Notes: generated from the sequence alone by a model not told the origin. A stretch of DNA of 54,538 bases from Pseudomonadota bacterium (GCA_018262235.1 JAGTRY010000014.1:1-54538); one strand, 5' to 3'; positions 35,884-44,565 are shown, counted from the stretch's first letter. Numbers and translations: made by a program.

Positions 35884-37389
35884 TTATTTTCCGGTGTTGC
35901 TGGGGAGGCCGCGGCGGTACTGCACTGCCTCGGCCACATGGGCTGCGCTGATGACTTCGGCATTGGCCAGATCGGCTACGCTGCGGGCGACTTTCAGGGT
36001 GCGGTGATAGGCGCGGGCCGACAGCCCCATGCGTTCGATGGCTTGCCGCAGCAATGCGCGGGCTTTGTCGTCGGCAATGCAATGCGCTTCGATCTCGGCG
36101 GCTTCCAGATGTGCGTTGGCCTTGCCCTGCCGTGCATGCTGGCGCGCATGGGCGGCAATCACGCGTGTGCGTACGCTGTGGCTGGTTTCGCCAGCGGGCG
36201 TGTTCTGCAACTCGTCGGCTGAGAGCGTACCGACCTCCATGGAAAGATCAATGCGGTCCAGCAGCGGGCCGGACAGCTTGCCGCGGTAACGCGCGATCTG
36301 GTCCGGCGTACACCGGCAAGCACGGGTCGGGTGGCCGAGGTAACCGCAGGGGCAGGGATTCATTGCCGCGACGAACTGGAAACGGGCTGGGAAATCAACG
36401 CGCTGGGCTGCCCGCGAGACGGTGATGCGGCCGGTCTCCAGTGGTTCGCGCAAGGCTTCGAGGACACGCCGGTCAAACTCGGGGAGTTCATCTAGAAAGA
36501 GCACACCATGATGCGACAGACTGATCTCGCCGGGGCGTGGATACATGCCTCCTCCCACCAGTGCAGGGGCCGAGGCAGAGTGATGGGGAGACCGATAGGG
36601 GCGGGTACGGAAACGGCCCGGATCGAAACGGCCTTCGAGTGACTGGATGGCCGCGGATTCCAGCGCATCGGCCTCGGAGAGCGGCGGCAGCAAGCCCGGC
36701 AAACGGCTGGCCAGCATCGATTTGCCGGTGCCGGGCGGACCGTAGAGCAAGAGGGAATGCAGGCCGGCGGCTGCGACCTCCAGCATTCGGCGTGCCTGGG
36801 CCTGTCCTTTCACATCGGCCAGATCCGGGTAGGCTGGTTCTGTGGCAAGTATTTTCCCGGCATAGGGTTCCAGTGCTGCATGACCGTTGAAGTGCGCCGC
36901 GACTTCGAGCAGGTTACGCGCCGGCAGGATGACAAGGCCTTCGACCAAAGCGGCCTCCGCCGCATTCTCAAATGGCAGGATCAGGGTACGGCCAGCACGT
37001 GCTGCGCGCCAGGCCATGGCCAGGGCGCCGCGTACCGGGCGTAATTCGCCAGACAGCGAGAGCTCGCCCGCGACTTCATATTGATCCAGCGTGTTGGCCT
37101 TGATCTGGTCCGAGGCCGCGAGAATCCCCAGCGCGATGGGCAGATCGAAGCGACCAGATTCCTTGGGCAGATCGGCGGGCGCCAGGTTGACGGTGATGCG
37201 TCGGTTGGGGAATTCAAACTGGCAGGTCAGCAGTGCGGCACGTACGCGGTCGCGTGCTTCCTTGACTTCGGTATCCGGCAGGCCGACCAGCGAAACGGCG
37301 GGCAGGCCATTGGCCAGATGCACCTCGACGGTGACTTCCGGCGCGTCCATGCCGCACAACGCACGACTTTTGAGCAGGGCGAGGGACAT
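35884..37389 (-). CDS. comM: YifB/ComM-family Mg-chelatase-like AAA+ ATPase
   Basis: Cytoplasmic AAA+ protein (501 residues). In naturally transformable bacteria ComM is a hexameric branch-migration helicase that helps integrate incoming DNA. Seen: the N-terminal Lon-protease-like domain (SLALLKSRALCGMDAPEVTV, LPAVSLVGLPDTEVKEARDR), Walker A GPPGTGKSMLASRLPGLLPP around residue 215, Walker B LFLDELPEF, the GRITVSRA and FPARFQFVAAMNPCPCGY blocks with the Zn-binding-like CPCGYLGH...CRC, and the C-terminal SARAYHRTLKVARSVADL arm. Length and order match ComM/YifB. It sits next to ubiK, an arrangement also common in other proteobacteria. Confidence 0.95.
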   Translation of the reverse strand: MSLALLKSRALCGMDAPEVTVEVHLANGLPAVSLVGLPDTEVKEARDRVRAALLTCQFEFPNRRITVNLAPADLPKESGRFDLPIALGILAASDQIKANTLDQYEVAGELSLSGELRPVRGALAMAWRAARAGRTLILPFENAAEAALVEGLVILPARNLLEVAAHFNGHAALEPYAGKILATEPAYPDLADVKGQAQARRMLEVAAAGLHSLLLYGPPGTGKSMLASRLPGLLPPLSEADALESAAIQSLEGRFDPGRFRTRPYRSPHHSASAPALVGGGMYPRPGEISLSHHGVLFLDELPEFDRRVLEALREPLETGRITVSRAAQRVDFPARFQFVAAMNPCPCGYLGHPTRACRCTPDQIARYRGKLSGPLLDRIDLSMEVGTLSADELQNTPAGETSHSVRTRVIAAHARQHARQGKANAHLEAAEIEAHCIADDKARALLRQAIERMGLSARAYHRTLKVARSVADLANAEVISAAHVAEAVQYRRGLPSNTGK

Positions 37390-37422
37390 GATCGGGCCGG
37401 TTCAATGGAAAACGGAGACGTC

Positions 37423-37692
37423 TCAGGGCTCCGGATCTTCCTTGCTGGCCGTGGCCACTTCCAGCTCGGCAATGCGCTTTTCGAGTGCATCGAGTTTTTC
37501 ACGGGTACTTGCCAGCAGGGCTTTCTGTACTTCGAACTCTTCACGCGTGACCAGATCGAGGCGGGAGAATGCGCTGGCAAACATGGCCTTGGCGTTTTTC
37601 TCGAAATCGCGGGCGGGGCCGCTCTGCATCAGTTCGGAGAACTTGTTGCCCATCTCTTCGAAGATCTTGGCGGGGTTGCTGGGGTCGATCAT
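37423..37692 (-). CDS. ubiK: Ubiquinone biosynthesis accessory factor UbiK (BMFP family)
   Basis: Small helical protein (89 residues) that assists aerobic ubiquinone biosynthesis, probably by linking the Ubi complex to lipid through UbiJ. The ATG at 37692 has AAGGAG 6 bases upstream; the longer upstream frame is spurious. The sequence shows the BMFP pattern: MIDPSNPAKIFEEMGNKF, an amphipathic helix around FEKNAKAMFASAFSRLDLVT, and the C-terminal trimeric coiled coil EEFEVQKALLASTREKLDAL. It lies 34 bases upstream of comM on the same strand and is probably cotranscribed with it. Confidence 0.92.
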   Translation of the reverse strand: MIDPSNPAKIFEEMGNKFSELMQSGPARDFEKNAKAMFASAFSRLDLVTREEFEVQKALLASTREKLDALEKRIAELEVATASKEDPEP

Positions 37693-37875
37693 GTCAGGCT
37701 CCTTGCCTATCAAAGCGCGCCAGAGCGCGCAAGTGCCTGCGAGTATAGCCCACGACATGCTTCCCCTCATGCCTGCCCCAAGAGGCGGGGCACGTTTCCG
37801 GATATTCCAATGAAGTACGAAAACCGTGCTGCCATGCGGGCTTTCGGGCATGGGCGATCACGGGGCATCAAAGCC

Positions 37876-37905
37876 TGCACCAGAATGATGCATCGTAATG
37901 GTGCA
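37876..37905 (+). promoter_or_regulatory. Two overlapping NtrC-binding sites (nitrogen-control enhancer)
   Basis: TGCACCAGAATGATGCA (37876-37892) matches the NtrC consensus TGCACCA-N3-TGGTGCA at all but one position. TGCATCGTAATGGTGCA (37889-37905) matches at all but two. The sites share TGCA and sit inside a larger 11-bp inverted repeat (AGCCTGCACCA / TGGTGCAGGCT). They are about 110-150 bp upstream of the predicted transcription start, normal for an enhancer. Confidence 0.85.
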
Positions 37906-38000
37906 GGCTGGATTCGCTGCGCAAAGAGCGTGCGCTAGCCCTTTCGGGTAGGGGCTGATAACTCCTTTGGAATCCAGTCGTGGTGGGGTTTTCACTGAGT

Positions 38001-38017
38001 TGGCACGAAACCAGCTA
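38001..38017 (+). promoter_or_regulatory. Sigma-54 promoter of the porin-glnK-amtB operon
   Basis: TGGCACGAAACCAGCTA has the invariant GG (38002-38003) and GC (38014-38015) separated by exactly 10 bp, and a full TGGCACG -24 element. The -12 element (CCAGCT) is less perfect. The start of transcription would be near 38027, giving a leader of about 37 bases to the porin ATG. Confidence 0.8.
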
Positions 38018-38063
38018 ATAGCTATCCGCCGTGTCACCCTCATATTCTTTCAGGAGCACTAAC

Positions 38064-38816
38064 ATGCGTTTGTCGATCATTGCCGCCTCCTTGTTGTCCG
38101 CGTTCGCTGCCTTGCCTGCGCTGGCTGAAGACGCACCGGCTTCGCCGCATACCTTTACCGGCAACATTGCGGTTACCAGCGAGTATATCTATCGCGGTCT
38201 TGCTCAGACCAACAACCGTCCGGCGATTCAGGGCGGATTCGATTATTCCCATGCCAGCGGCCTGTATGTCGGCAACTGGAATTCCAGCATTTCGTGGATC
38301 GGGGACGCAGGCCTGGGGGCAAGTGCTTCAACCGAAATGGACGTCTACGCCGGTTTCAAGAAAGCCTTCGGCGATTTCACGTTTGATGTCGGCTCGCTCT
38401 ACTACTACTACCCGGGTAACTATCCTGGTTCCTGGACGGATGCGTATGCCAAGCCTAATACCTTGGAACTCTACGGTGCAGCAAGCTGGAAGTGGTTCAC
38501 GCTCAAGTATTCCAATGCCACCACCTCGGTCTTCGGCAACCGTGGCAGCAATGGATCGGGCTATAGCGAAGCAAACTTCGCCTATGACCTGGGCGATGGC
38601 TGGGGCGTGAATGCGCATGCTGGGCACCAGCAGATCAAGCACGTCTATAACGCTTCCTATAGCGACTACAAGGTCGGTGTGACCAAGGACTGGGGTTTTG
38701 TGACCACAGGCCTGGCCTGGACCGGCACGACTGCCAAGAAGGACTTCTACTACAACACGGTGAATTCTGATCTGGGCAAGTCGCGCGTAACCTTGACTGT
38801 CAGCAAGACCTTCTGA
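38064..38816 (+). CDS. TorF-family putative outer-membrane porin (TIGR02001)
   Basis: Secreted beta-barrel protein (250 residues). A signal peptide is clear (MRLSIIAASLLSAFAALPALA, cleavage near residue 21). The mature protein shows the family start FTGNIAVTSEYIYRGLAQTN followed by alternating-hydrophobicity strands rich in Tyr/Gly/Trp (FDVGSLYYYYPGNYPG, LYGAASWKWFTLKYSN) and ends with a C-terminal Phe (VTLTVSKTF), the sorting signal for the BAM machinery. The ATG has CAGGAG 8 bases upstream. It is the first gene behind the NtrC/sigma-54 promoter and precedes glnK and amtB, suggesting a role in taking up nitrogen compounds across the outer membrane. Confidence 0.9.
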   Translation: MRLSIIAASLLSAFAALPALAEDAPASPHTFTGNIAVTSEYIYRGLAQTNNRPAIQGGFDYSHASGLYVGNWNSSISWIGDAGLGASASTEMDVYAGFKKAFGDFTFDVGSLYYYYPGNYPGSWTDAYAKPNTLELYGAASWKWFTLKYSNATTSVFGNRGSNGSGYSEANFAYDLGDGWGVNAHAGHQQIKHVYNASYSDYKVGVTKDWGFVTTGLAWTGTTAKKDFYYNTVNSDLGKSRVTLTVSKTF

Positions 38817-38832
38817 TTTCAAAACCACAGCG

Positions 38833-38850
38833 GTGGTGCGCAGGCACCAC
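38833..38850 (+). promoter_or_regulatory. Intercistronic hairpin between porin and glnK
   Basis: GTGGTGC-GCAG-GCACCAC, a perfect 7-bp stem with a 4-nt loop 16 bases after the porin stop codon and without a T-run. It probably protects the porin message or partly attenuates readthrough, allowing more porin than PII protein; that role is inference. Confidence 0.5.
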
Positions 38851-38856
38851 TTCTGA

Positions 38857-39210
<354 letters not shown>

Positions 39211-39232
39211 TTGAACCAAGGGAGTTAGAGAC

Positions 39233-40729
39233 ATGAAAAAGTTTCTCGCCATTGCATTGACGGCTTTTTCCGTCATGCTTTCCGGCAGTGTTCTGGCGCA
39301 AGACGCCAGTGCACCTGCTGATGCCGCTGTATCGGCACCTGTCGCAGCGGCGCCTGCTGCTGCCCCGGCTGAGGCTGCCCCGGCCGCTTCGGCGCCTGCG
39401 GCTACACCGGTTGTCGACACCGTCAACAAGGGTGACAACGCTTGGCTGCTGGTTTCTGCTGCACTCGTGATGTTGATGACAGTGCCAGGTCTGGCACTGT
39501 TCTACGGCGGTCTGGTGCGTACCAAGAACACCCTGTCGGTCCTGATCCAGTGTTTCGTGGTGTTCGCGCTGATCACTGTGCTGTGGGTCGTCTATGGTTA
39601 CTCGCTGGCCTTCACTGAAGGCAATGCGCTGATCGGCAGTTTCAGCAAACTGTTCCTGTCGGGTGTCACGCCGGACTCCATCGCTGCTACCTTCAGCAAG
39701 GGTGTGGGCATTTCCGAACTGATCTACGTGGCCTTCCAGGGTGCGTTTGCGGCGATTACCGTCGCCCTGATCCTCGGTGCCTTTGCCGAGCGCATGAAGT
39801 TCAGCGCCGTGCTGGCTTTCTCGGTCATCTGGTTCACCTTCTCCTATCTGCCGGTCTGCCACATGGTGTGGTACTGGGCGGGTCCGGATGCCTATACGAC
39901 TGCTGATGCAGCCACGGCAGCCACGGCAACCGCAGGTTACCTGTTCCAGAAGGGTGCGCTCGACTTCGCTGGCGGTACCGTTGTGCATATCAACGCAGCC
40001 GTTGCCGGTATCGTCGGTGCTTTCCTGGTTGGCAAGCGGATTGGTTTCGGCAAGGAATCCATGGCCCCTCACAGCCTGACGCTGACGATGATCGGCGCCT
40101 CCCTGCTGTGGATCGGCTGGTTCGGTTTCAACGCGGGTTCCGCTCTGGAAGCCAACGGTTCTGCTGGTCTGGCTTTCGTGAATACCTGGCTGGCTACGGC
40201 ATGTGCAACCATGTCCTGGCTGAGTGCTGAATGGATGATCAAGGGCAAGCCCTCCATGCTGGGTGCTGCATCCGGCGCAGTGGCCGGCCTGGTGGCGATC
40301 ACCCCGGCGGCTGGTTTCGTGGGTGTTGTGGGTGCGCTGGTGATCGGCCTGGCTGCTGGCCTGGTCTGCCTGTGGGGTGTGAATGGCCTGAAGCGCCTGC
40401 TGGGGGCTGATGATGCACTCGACGTGTTCGGTGTCCACGGCGTGGGCGGGATCCTCGGCGCGCTGCTGACGGGTATCTTCGCTGCACCGTCACTGGGTGG
40501 TGTCGGGATCTATGACTACGTTGCCAACGCTGTCTCGCCGGATTATTCGATCAGCGGTCAATTCCTGATCCAGGCGACCGGTGTGGGCCTCACGATCGTC
40601 TGGTCTGGCGTGGTTTCCTTCGTTGCGTACAAACTGGTCGATATGTTCATCGGTCTGCGTGTGCCGGAGGACGAAGAGCGCGAAGGTCTGGACATCACCA
40701 GCCACGGCGAATCGGCTTACCACTATTGA
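39233..40729 (+). CDS. amtB: Ammonium transporter AmtB
   Basis: Inner-membrane ammonium channel (498 residues precursor). A cleavable signal peptide (residues 1-22) is followed by an unusually long Ala/Pro-rich stretch (about 24-60) before the first transmembrane helix (NAWLLVSAALVMLMTVPGLA). Family motifs: FYGGLVRTKNTLSVLIQCF, the twin pore histidines in VVHINAAVAG (near 252) and FGVHGVGGILGA (near 402), ASLLWIGWFGFNAGSA, and the cytosolic tail RVPEDEEREGLDITSHGE where GlnK docks. It lies 22 bases after glnK and is followed by a terminator; expression should follow NtrC and sigma-54. Confidence 0.97.
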   Translation: MKKFLAIALTAFSVMLSGSVLAQDASAPADAAVSAPVAAAPAAAPAEAAPAASAPAATPVVDTVNKGDNAWLLVSAALVMLMTVPGLALFYGGLVRTKNTLSVLIQCFVVFALITVLWVVYGYSLAFTEGNALIGSFSKLFLSGVTPDSIAATFSKGVGISELIYVAFQGAFAAITVALILGAFAERMKFSAVLAFSVIWFTFSYLPVCHMVWYWAGPDAYTTADAATAATATAGYLFQKGALDFAGGTVVHINAAVAGIVGAFLVGKRIGFGKESMAPHSLTLTMIGASLLWIGWFGFNAGSALEANGSAGLAFVNTWLATACATMSWLSAEWMIKGKPSMLGAASGAVAGLVAITPAAGFVGVVGALVIGLAAGLVCLWGVNGLKRLLGADDALDVFGVHGVGGILGALLTGIFAAPSLGGVGIYDYVANAVSPDYSISGQFLIQATGVGLTIVWSGVVSFVAYKLVDMFIGLRVPEDEEREGLDITSHGESAYHY

Positions 40730-40761
40730 TTTGATCCGGGTCCGCCTTGAGCGGAACTTTG

Positions 40762-40790
40762 CGGGCGCCTCCGGGCGCCCGTTTTCGTTT
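40762..40790 (+). terminator. Rho-independent terminator after amtB
   Basis: CGGGCGCC (40762-40769) pairs with GGCGCCCG (40774-40781), 4-nt loop, followed by TTTTCGTTT. It ends the porin-glnK-amtB transcript. Confidence 0.88.
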
Positions 40791-40831
40791 CCGGGGGCCC
40801 AAGTCACGATTTGCTGACCCAGATATCAAGA

Positions 40832-40845
40832 ATCGGGCGCCCGAT
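40832..40845. promoter_or_regulatory. Perfect 14-bp palindrome upstream of the pectate lyase gene
   Basis: ATCGGGCGCCCGAT is an exact palindrome 71 bases upstream of the ATG, in the promoter region between the amtB terminator and the lyase gene. It is not related to the GTTAA-N-CGTTT operators. It may be an operator for an unseen regulator, or chance in GC-rich DNA. Confidence 0.4.
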
Positions 40846-40916
40846 GTCGTAAGCTATGGGGACTGCCTTCGACCTGCATGGCAGAGCTTCGATTTCACTG
40901 TTTCAGGACTGCTGCC

Positions 40917-42560
40917 ATGAACAAGATGCTCGACTACATCACCCACTACGCCGATACCATCCTTGAAAAATATCGTGACCCCTATCACGGCACGCCGCTT
41001 TTTTTTGACGGCATGAACACCTTTACTGGTGAGCCCGTGAAGTGGCGCAACATGGAGGGCAAGGACTGGGAGCCGTCGAACATCGCCTCGCAACAGAATC
41101 TGTTCCGTACGCTGGTGGCCCTCTCGGCGCTGACTGGCGAGCCCAAATACAAGCAGGCTGCCAAGGATGCAATCAAATGGCATTTTGACCACGCGGATGC
41201 CAGTGGTCTGCTGACCTGGGGCGGTCACTGTTTCCTGGATCTCAAAACGCTCGATACCGTCGGCCCGGAAGGCAAGAGCAAGGTCCACGAGATCAAGCAT
41301 CACTACCCGTTCTACGAGCTGATGTTCGAGGTTGATGCACGTGCCGCCGCCCGCCTGATCAAGGCTGAGTGGAACTGCCATATCGACAACTGGGACACGC
41401 TGGAGCTGACCCGTCATGGCAGCTATGGCCGCGAGCTGGTCGAGCAAGGTTTCTGGGACAAGCCGATGAACCCGGATCTCGAAATCCTGCGTGAAGCCAA
41501 AGGCTTGTCCTTCGTGAACATCGGCAACGACCTGATCTACTCTGCCGGCCTGCTCGGCCAGATCGTGCCCGGCGAAGAGAAGGCACTGGACTGGGCCGAA
41601 TTCATGGCCTGGCAGTACGTGCGCACCCGCTATCCTGCAACCGGTCTGGGCTGCTATCAGTTCAATCGCCCGATCAAGCGTGAGGAAGAGCCGGCCGACG
41701 AGAACCACCCGCAGTTCACCTATTCCTTCTATGGCGACCGTGCCCAGCGCCAGTTCGGTGCGGAATACGGCGAAGTGGCCAAGGAAGCCTGGGTCCTGTT
41801 CAAGATGGACCCGGATGCGCTCAATGGCCCTGAAGGCATCTACGGCGATAGCACGCTTGCCCAGCTTACCCTGGCCCGCCAGCTCGGGCCCAAAGGCGAG
41901 AAGCTCAAGCAGTGGGCGGTGGATGGCCTGGAGGCCTGGTTGAAGTACGCGTACGTGCCCGAAACCAACCAGATCAAGCCGATGTTTGCCGATGGCAAGG
42001 ATCTCACCGGTCAGGAATTCAAGCGCCGGGGCTTCTACGGGCGCAAGGGCTGGATCTTCGAGCGTAAGCCGATCAACACCATCGTGTTCCTGTCTACCGT
42101 CACGGCCTGGGCCATCTCCGGCCGCGATTCGCTGTGGCAGCATGTCGTGGCGATGGCGCGCAACTTCGGTCTGGGTGACTGGAATCCGGCGGATCCGAAA
42201 TCACCCAAAGGGCCCTTGGTGGCGACCAAAGCGGATGCCATCCTGCTCTTTGCCGTGCTTGAAGTGGCCCGTACCACCGGCACCCCAGCCTATCTGGAGC
42301 TGGCCAAGAGCCTGGGCGAGCGCATCATGGCCGATCATGCTCACCGTGGCATGTTCGTACCCAGTGAGAAACACATCCACTGCCGCTTCGATGACACCGA
42401 TGCGCTGGCGCTGCTGACATTGATCGCAACCGAGCGCGGTTGCCCTGAAGTCGTGCCGGGCTTCCGTTCGCAAGGGGGCTATATCCATGGCGATACTCTG
42501 GTCGCAGATGGGCGCAAGAACATCATGGACATCAAGGATATCTATCCGCTGACGGTGTGA
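40917..42560 (+). CDS. Cytoplasmic pectate lyase, polysaccharide lyase family 2 (PelW-like exolyase)
   Basis: A 547-residue enzyme closely patterned on the PL2 family (Erwinia/Dickeya PelW, Yersinia YePL2), which cuts unsaturated digalacturonate from short oligogalacturonides by beta-elimination. No signal peptide is present, fitting the cytoplasmic exo-acting branch. Metal ligands and catalytic base are conserved in exact spacing with YePL2A as I recall it (His109, Glu130, Arg171, His172): here His104 in TWGGHCF, Glu125 in VHEIKHH, and Arg166-His167 in LTRHGSYG. Other shared blocks are SNIASQQN, GPEGKSKVHEIKHHYPFYEL, FVNIGNDLIYSAGL and YSFYGDRAQRQFG. The ATG at 40917 follows CAGGA; a 13-codon longer frame is unlikely. 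A terminator follows, so it is monocistronic. Confidence 0.93.
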   Translation: MNKMLDYITHYADTILEKYRDPYHGTPLFFDGMNTFTGEPVKWRNMEGKDWEPSNIASQQNLFRTLVALSALTGEPKYKQAAKDAIKWHFDHADASGLLTWGGHCFLDLKTLDTVGPEGKSKVHEIKHHYPFYELMFEVDARAAARLIKAEWNCHIDNWDTLELTRHGSYGRELVEQGFWDKPMNPDLEILREAKGLSFVNIGNDLIYSAGLLGQIVPGEEKALDWAEFMAWQYVRTRYPATGLGCYQFNRPIKREEEPADENHPQFTYSFYGDRAQRQFGAEYGEVAKEAWVLFKMDPDALNGPEGIYGDSTLAQLTLARQLGPKGEKLKQWAVDGLEAWLKYAYVPETNQIKPMFADGKDLTGQEFKRRGFYGRKGWIFERKPINTIVFLSTVTAWAISGRDSLWQHVVAMARNFGLGDWNPADPKSPKGPLVATKADAILLFAVLEVARTTGTPAYLELAKSLGERIMADHAHRGMFVPSEKHIHCRFDDTDALALLTLIATERGCPEVVPGFRSQGGYIHGDTLVADGRKNIMDIKDIYPLTV

Positions 42561-42580
42561 GAGTCGGCGTCTTTAGACGA

Positions 42581-42613
42581 AACGGCGGTGCGTACGCGTG
42601 CCGCCGTTTTTTT
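42581..42613 (+). terminator. Rho-independent terminator after the pectate lyase gene
   Basis: AACGGCGG (42581-42588) and CCGCCGTT (42601-42608) form the stem, followed by an unbroken run of Ts. Confidence 0.88.
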
Positions 42614-42754
42614 GGGTGCAGATGCCGGATTTTGATCCGTCAGGGTTTTCCTTGATCGATGTCATCAAATGCGGCGCTGCAGCATCCCAATCCGGTCTTG
42701 TCCCAAAGGGAAGGCCTTCCTATGCTTCATTGCATGTTGTTGTGGAGATGTGCC

Positions 42755-42955
42755 ATGAAGCGAACCCCGATGTTCCTGATGCTCTTGCTGGCTACTGCGC
42801 TGGCTGATTCCGAAACCTCTGGCGAGTCACGCGGAACACCCGGTGCCTCGGGGGCGGAAGCTGGCGGGCCGACCTTGCAGGCATCGGAAGGTGATGCATC
42901 TGCGCTTGAGGAAGCACATCGCGCGGCAGCGCGTCGGGTCAAACCTGCCGCCTGA
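42755..42955 (+). CDS. Hypothetical small secreted protein (66 residues)
   Basis: The frame from the ATG at 42755 begins MKRTPMFLMLLLATALADSE, a plausible signal peptide, and continues with a low-complexity Gly/Ser/Ala/Glu region and a short amphipathic charged helix (ASALEEAHRAAARRVKPAA). A GGAGA motif lies about 10 bases upstream. There is no recognised domain. An alternative earlier start at 42659 looks worse. The 64-base gap to thiD holds no terminator. Confidence 0.4.
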   Translation: MKRTPMFLMLLLATALADSETSGESRGTPGASGAEAGGPTLQASEGDASALEEAHRAAARRVKPAA

Positions 42956-43019
42956 ATCCAAGCAGCACTGCGTTGCAGCATCTGCGACAATGCGGCCTCC
43001 GGTTTTTCATGTGTGAACC

Positions 43020-43856
43020 ATGGCCCGTCGTATTCCCAATCTTGTTTCCATTGCTGGCGTAGATCCCTCCGGTGGCGCCGGGGTTCTTGCCGATCTCAAG
43101 TCCTTCTCCGCCCTGGGCGCTTACGGCTGCGGCGTGGTGGCCGCACTGACCGCACAGAACACCCAGGCGGTGACCGGTGTGCATACGCCACCCACCGACT
43201 TTCTCAAGCTTCAGATCGACACCCTGTTTGCCGATGTGCGCATCGATGCCGTGAAGCTTGGCATGCTTGGCTCTGCGGAGATTGTGGCGGTCGTGGCGGA
43301 TCGTCTGGCACATTGGCACGCGCCGAATGTGGTGTGCGATCCGGTGATGGTCGCCAAGAGCGGCGATCTGCTGCTCGCGAAAAATGCGGTGAGCATGCTT
43401 GTTGAGGCCTTGTTGCCGCAATGTTTCATGATCACGCCGAATCTTCCGGAAGCCGGGGTCCTGCTCGAACAGCGTGCGCCGGAGTCGGTCAAGGAAATGT
43501 ATCGGGCTGCAGAGAAATTGCGCGAACGCTTGCCGGTTTCATCCGAGCGCTGGGTGCTGCTGAAAGGGGGGCATCTTCCCGGGAATGAAGTCGTGGATCT
43601 ACTCTTCGATGGCGACCGGATGATTGAAATACCGGCTCCGCGCATTGATACCCCGAATACCCATGGCACCGGCTGCAGCCTGTCTTCAGCCATTGCGGCC
43701 TTGCTGCCCCAGCATGCCGGTGGGTTCCACCCGGTCGAGAATTCCGTGCGTCAGGCGTGTAGCTGGCTGCGTGCAGCCATTGCGGCTTCCGGGGAACTGA
43801 GTGTGGGCCATGGGCATGGTCCGGTTCATCATTTTCACGCACTGTGGCCGCGATAG
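43020..43856 (+). CDS. thiD: Hydroxymethylpyrimidine/phosphomethylpyrimidine kinase
   Basis: Cytoplasmic ribokinase-like kinase (278 residues) that phosphorylates HMP and HMP-phosphate to HMP-diphosphate, the step after ThiC in thiamin synthesis. Seen: the substrate-binding AGVDPSGGAGVLADLKSFSA (about 13-32), AVKLGMLGSAEIV, VCDPVMVAKSGD, ITPNLPEAGVL, VLLKGGHLPG and the nucleotide/catalytic NTHGTGCSLSSAIAALLP with the catalytic Asp replaced by Ser-type GCS as in ThiD proteins. No riboswitch is visible in front of this copy. Its end overlaps the start of the pseudouridine synthase gene by 13 bases. Confidence 0.95.
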   Translation: MARRIPNLVSIAGVDPSGGAGVLADLKSFSALGAYGCGVVAALTAQNTQAVTGVHTPPTDFLKLQIDTLFADVRIDAVKLGMLGSAEIVAVVADRLAHWHAPNVVCDPVMVAKSGDLLLAKNAVSMLVEALLPQCFMITPNLPEAGVLLEQRAPESVKEMYRAAEKLRERLPVSSERWVLLKGGHLPGNEVVDLLFDGDRMIEIPAPRIDTPNTHGTGCSLSSAIAALLPQHAGGFHPVENSVRQACSWLRAAIAASGELSVGHGHGPVHHFHALWPR

Positions 43857-44536
43857 TCCTTCCGGCGCAATCCGGCCCGGCAATCATCTGGGATCAGTCC
43901 GAAGATTTTGTCCTGGCGGCCAAGCCGGCAGGCATGAGCTTTCATCAGGACGGCGATTCGCCCGGATTCTTCGCACAGCTCAAGCGACTGCCAGGATGCG
44001 CCGATCTGCACGCGCTGCACCGTCTCGACCGGATGACTTCCGGTCTGGTCCTGTGCGCGCGGAATCCGGTGGCGGCGGCTGAATTCGGACGGATGTTCGA
44101 AGCCGGAGAAATCGGCAAGTTCTACCTGGCGTTATCGGATCACCGGCCAGCAAAGAAACAGGGCTGGGTCAAGGGCGCGATGCAAAAAGCCCGCGGTGGC
44201 TGCTGGCGGCTTGCGCGCGAAGGGGAACAGTATGCCGTCAGCCAGTTTTTCAGTTTCTCGGTGGGCGGAGGGATGCGCCTCTTTGTCGTGCGCCCACGGA
44301 CGGGGCGCACCCATCAGATCCGGGTGGCGCTCAAGAGCCTGGGGGCCCCGATTCTGGGGGATGAGCGCTATGGCGGGAGCCCGGCAGACCGTGGCTATCT
44401 GCATGCCTATGCCTTGCGTTTCATGTGGCGAGGTGTTCTGCAGAGCTTCGTCCTGCCGCCTGCGGAAGGGGCAGCGTTTGCCGGGTGTGCTGACCAGTTG
44501 CCTGATGCGCCGTGGACCCTCGATTGGCCGGTATGA
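43844..44536 (+). CDS. RluA-family pseudouridine synthase (TIGR01621-like)
   Basis: RNA-modifying enzyme (230 residues) of the RluA/RsuA superfamily, without an S4 domain. The catalytic Asp62 is in ALHRLDRMTSGLVL, followed by the conserved GKFYLAL strand, RPRTGRTHQIRVALKSLG and LGDERYGG blocks. The RNA target is unknown; this short subgroup was defined as a Rlu-like family without an assigned site. It starts with GTG at 43844, inside the thiD end (overlap 13 bases), suggesting coupled translation. YceH follows 29 bases later, so thiD-rlu-yceH-45212 form a probable operon. Confidence 0.9.
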   Translation: MAAIVLPAQSGPAIIWDQSEDFVLAAKPAGMSFHQDGDSPGFFAQLKRLPGCADLHALHRLDRMTSGLVLCARNPVAAAEFGRMFEAGEIGKFYLALSDHRPAKKQGWVKGAMQKARGGCWRLAREGEQYAVSQFFSFSVGGGMRLFVVRPRTGRTHQIRVALKSLGAPILGDERYGGSPADRGYLHAYALRFMWRGVLQSFVLPPAEGAAFAGCADQLPDAPWTLDWPV

Positions 44537-44565
44537 TCAAAGCTTCGTTTCAAAAGGAATCCGCG

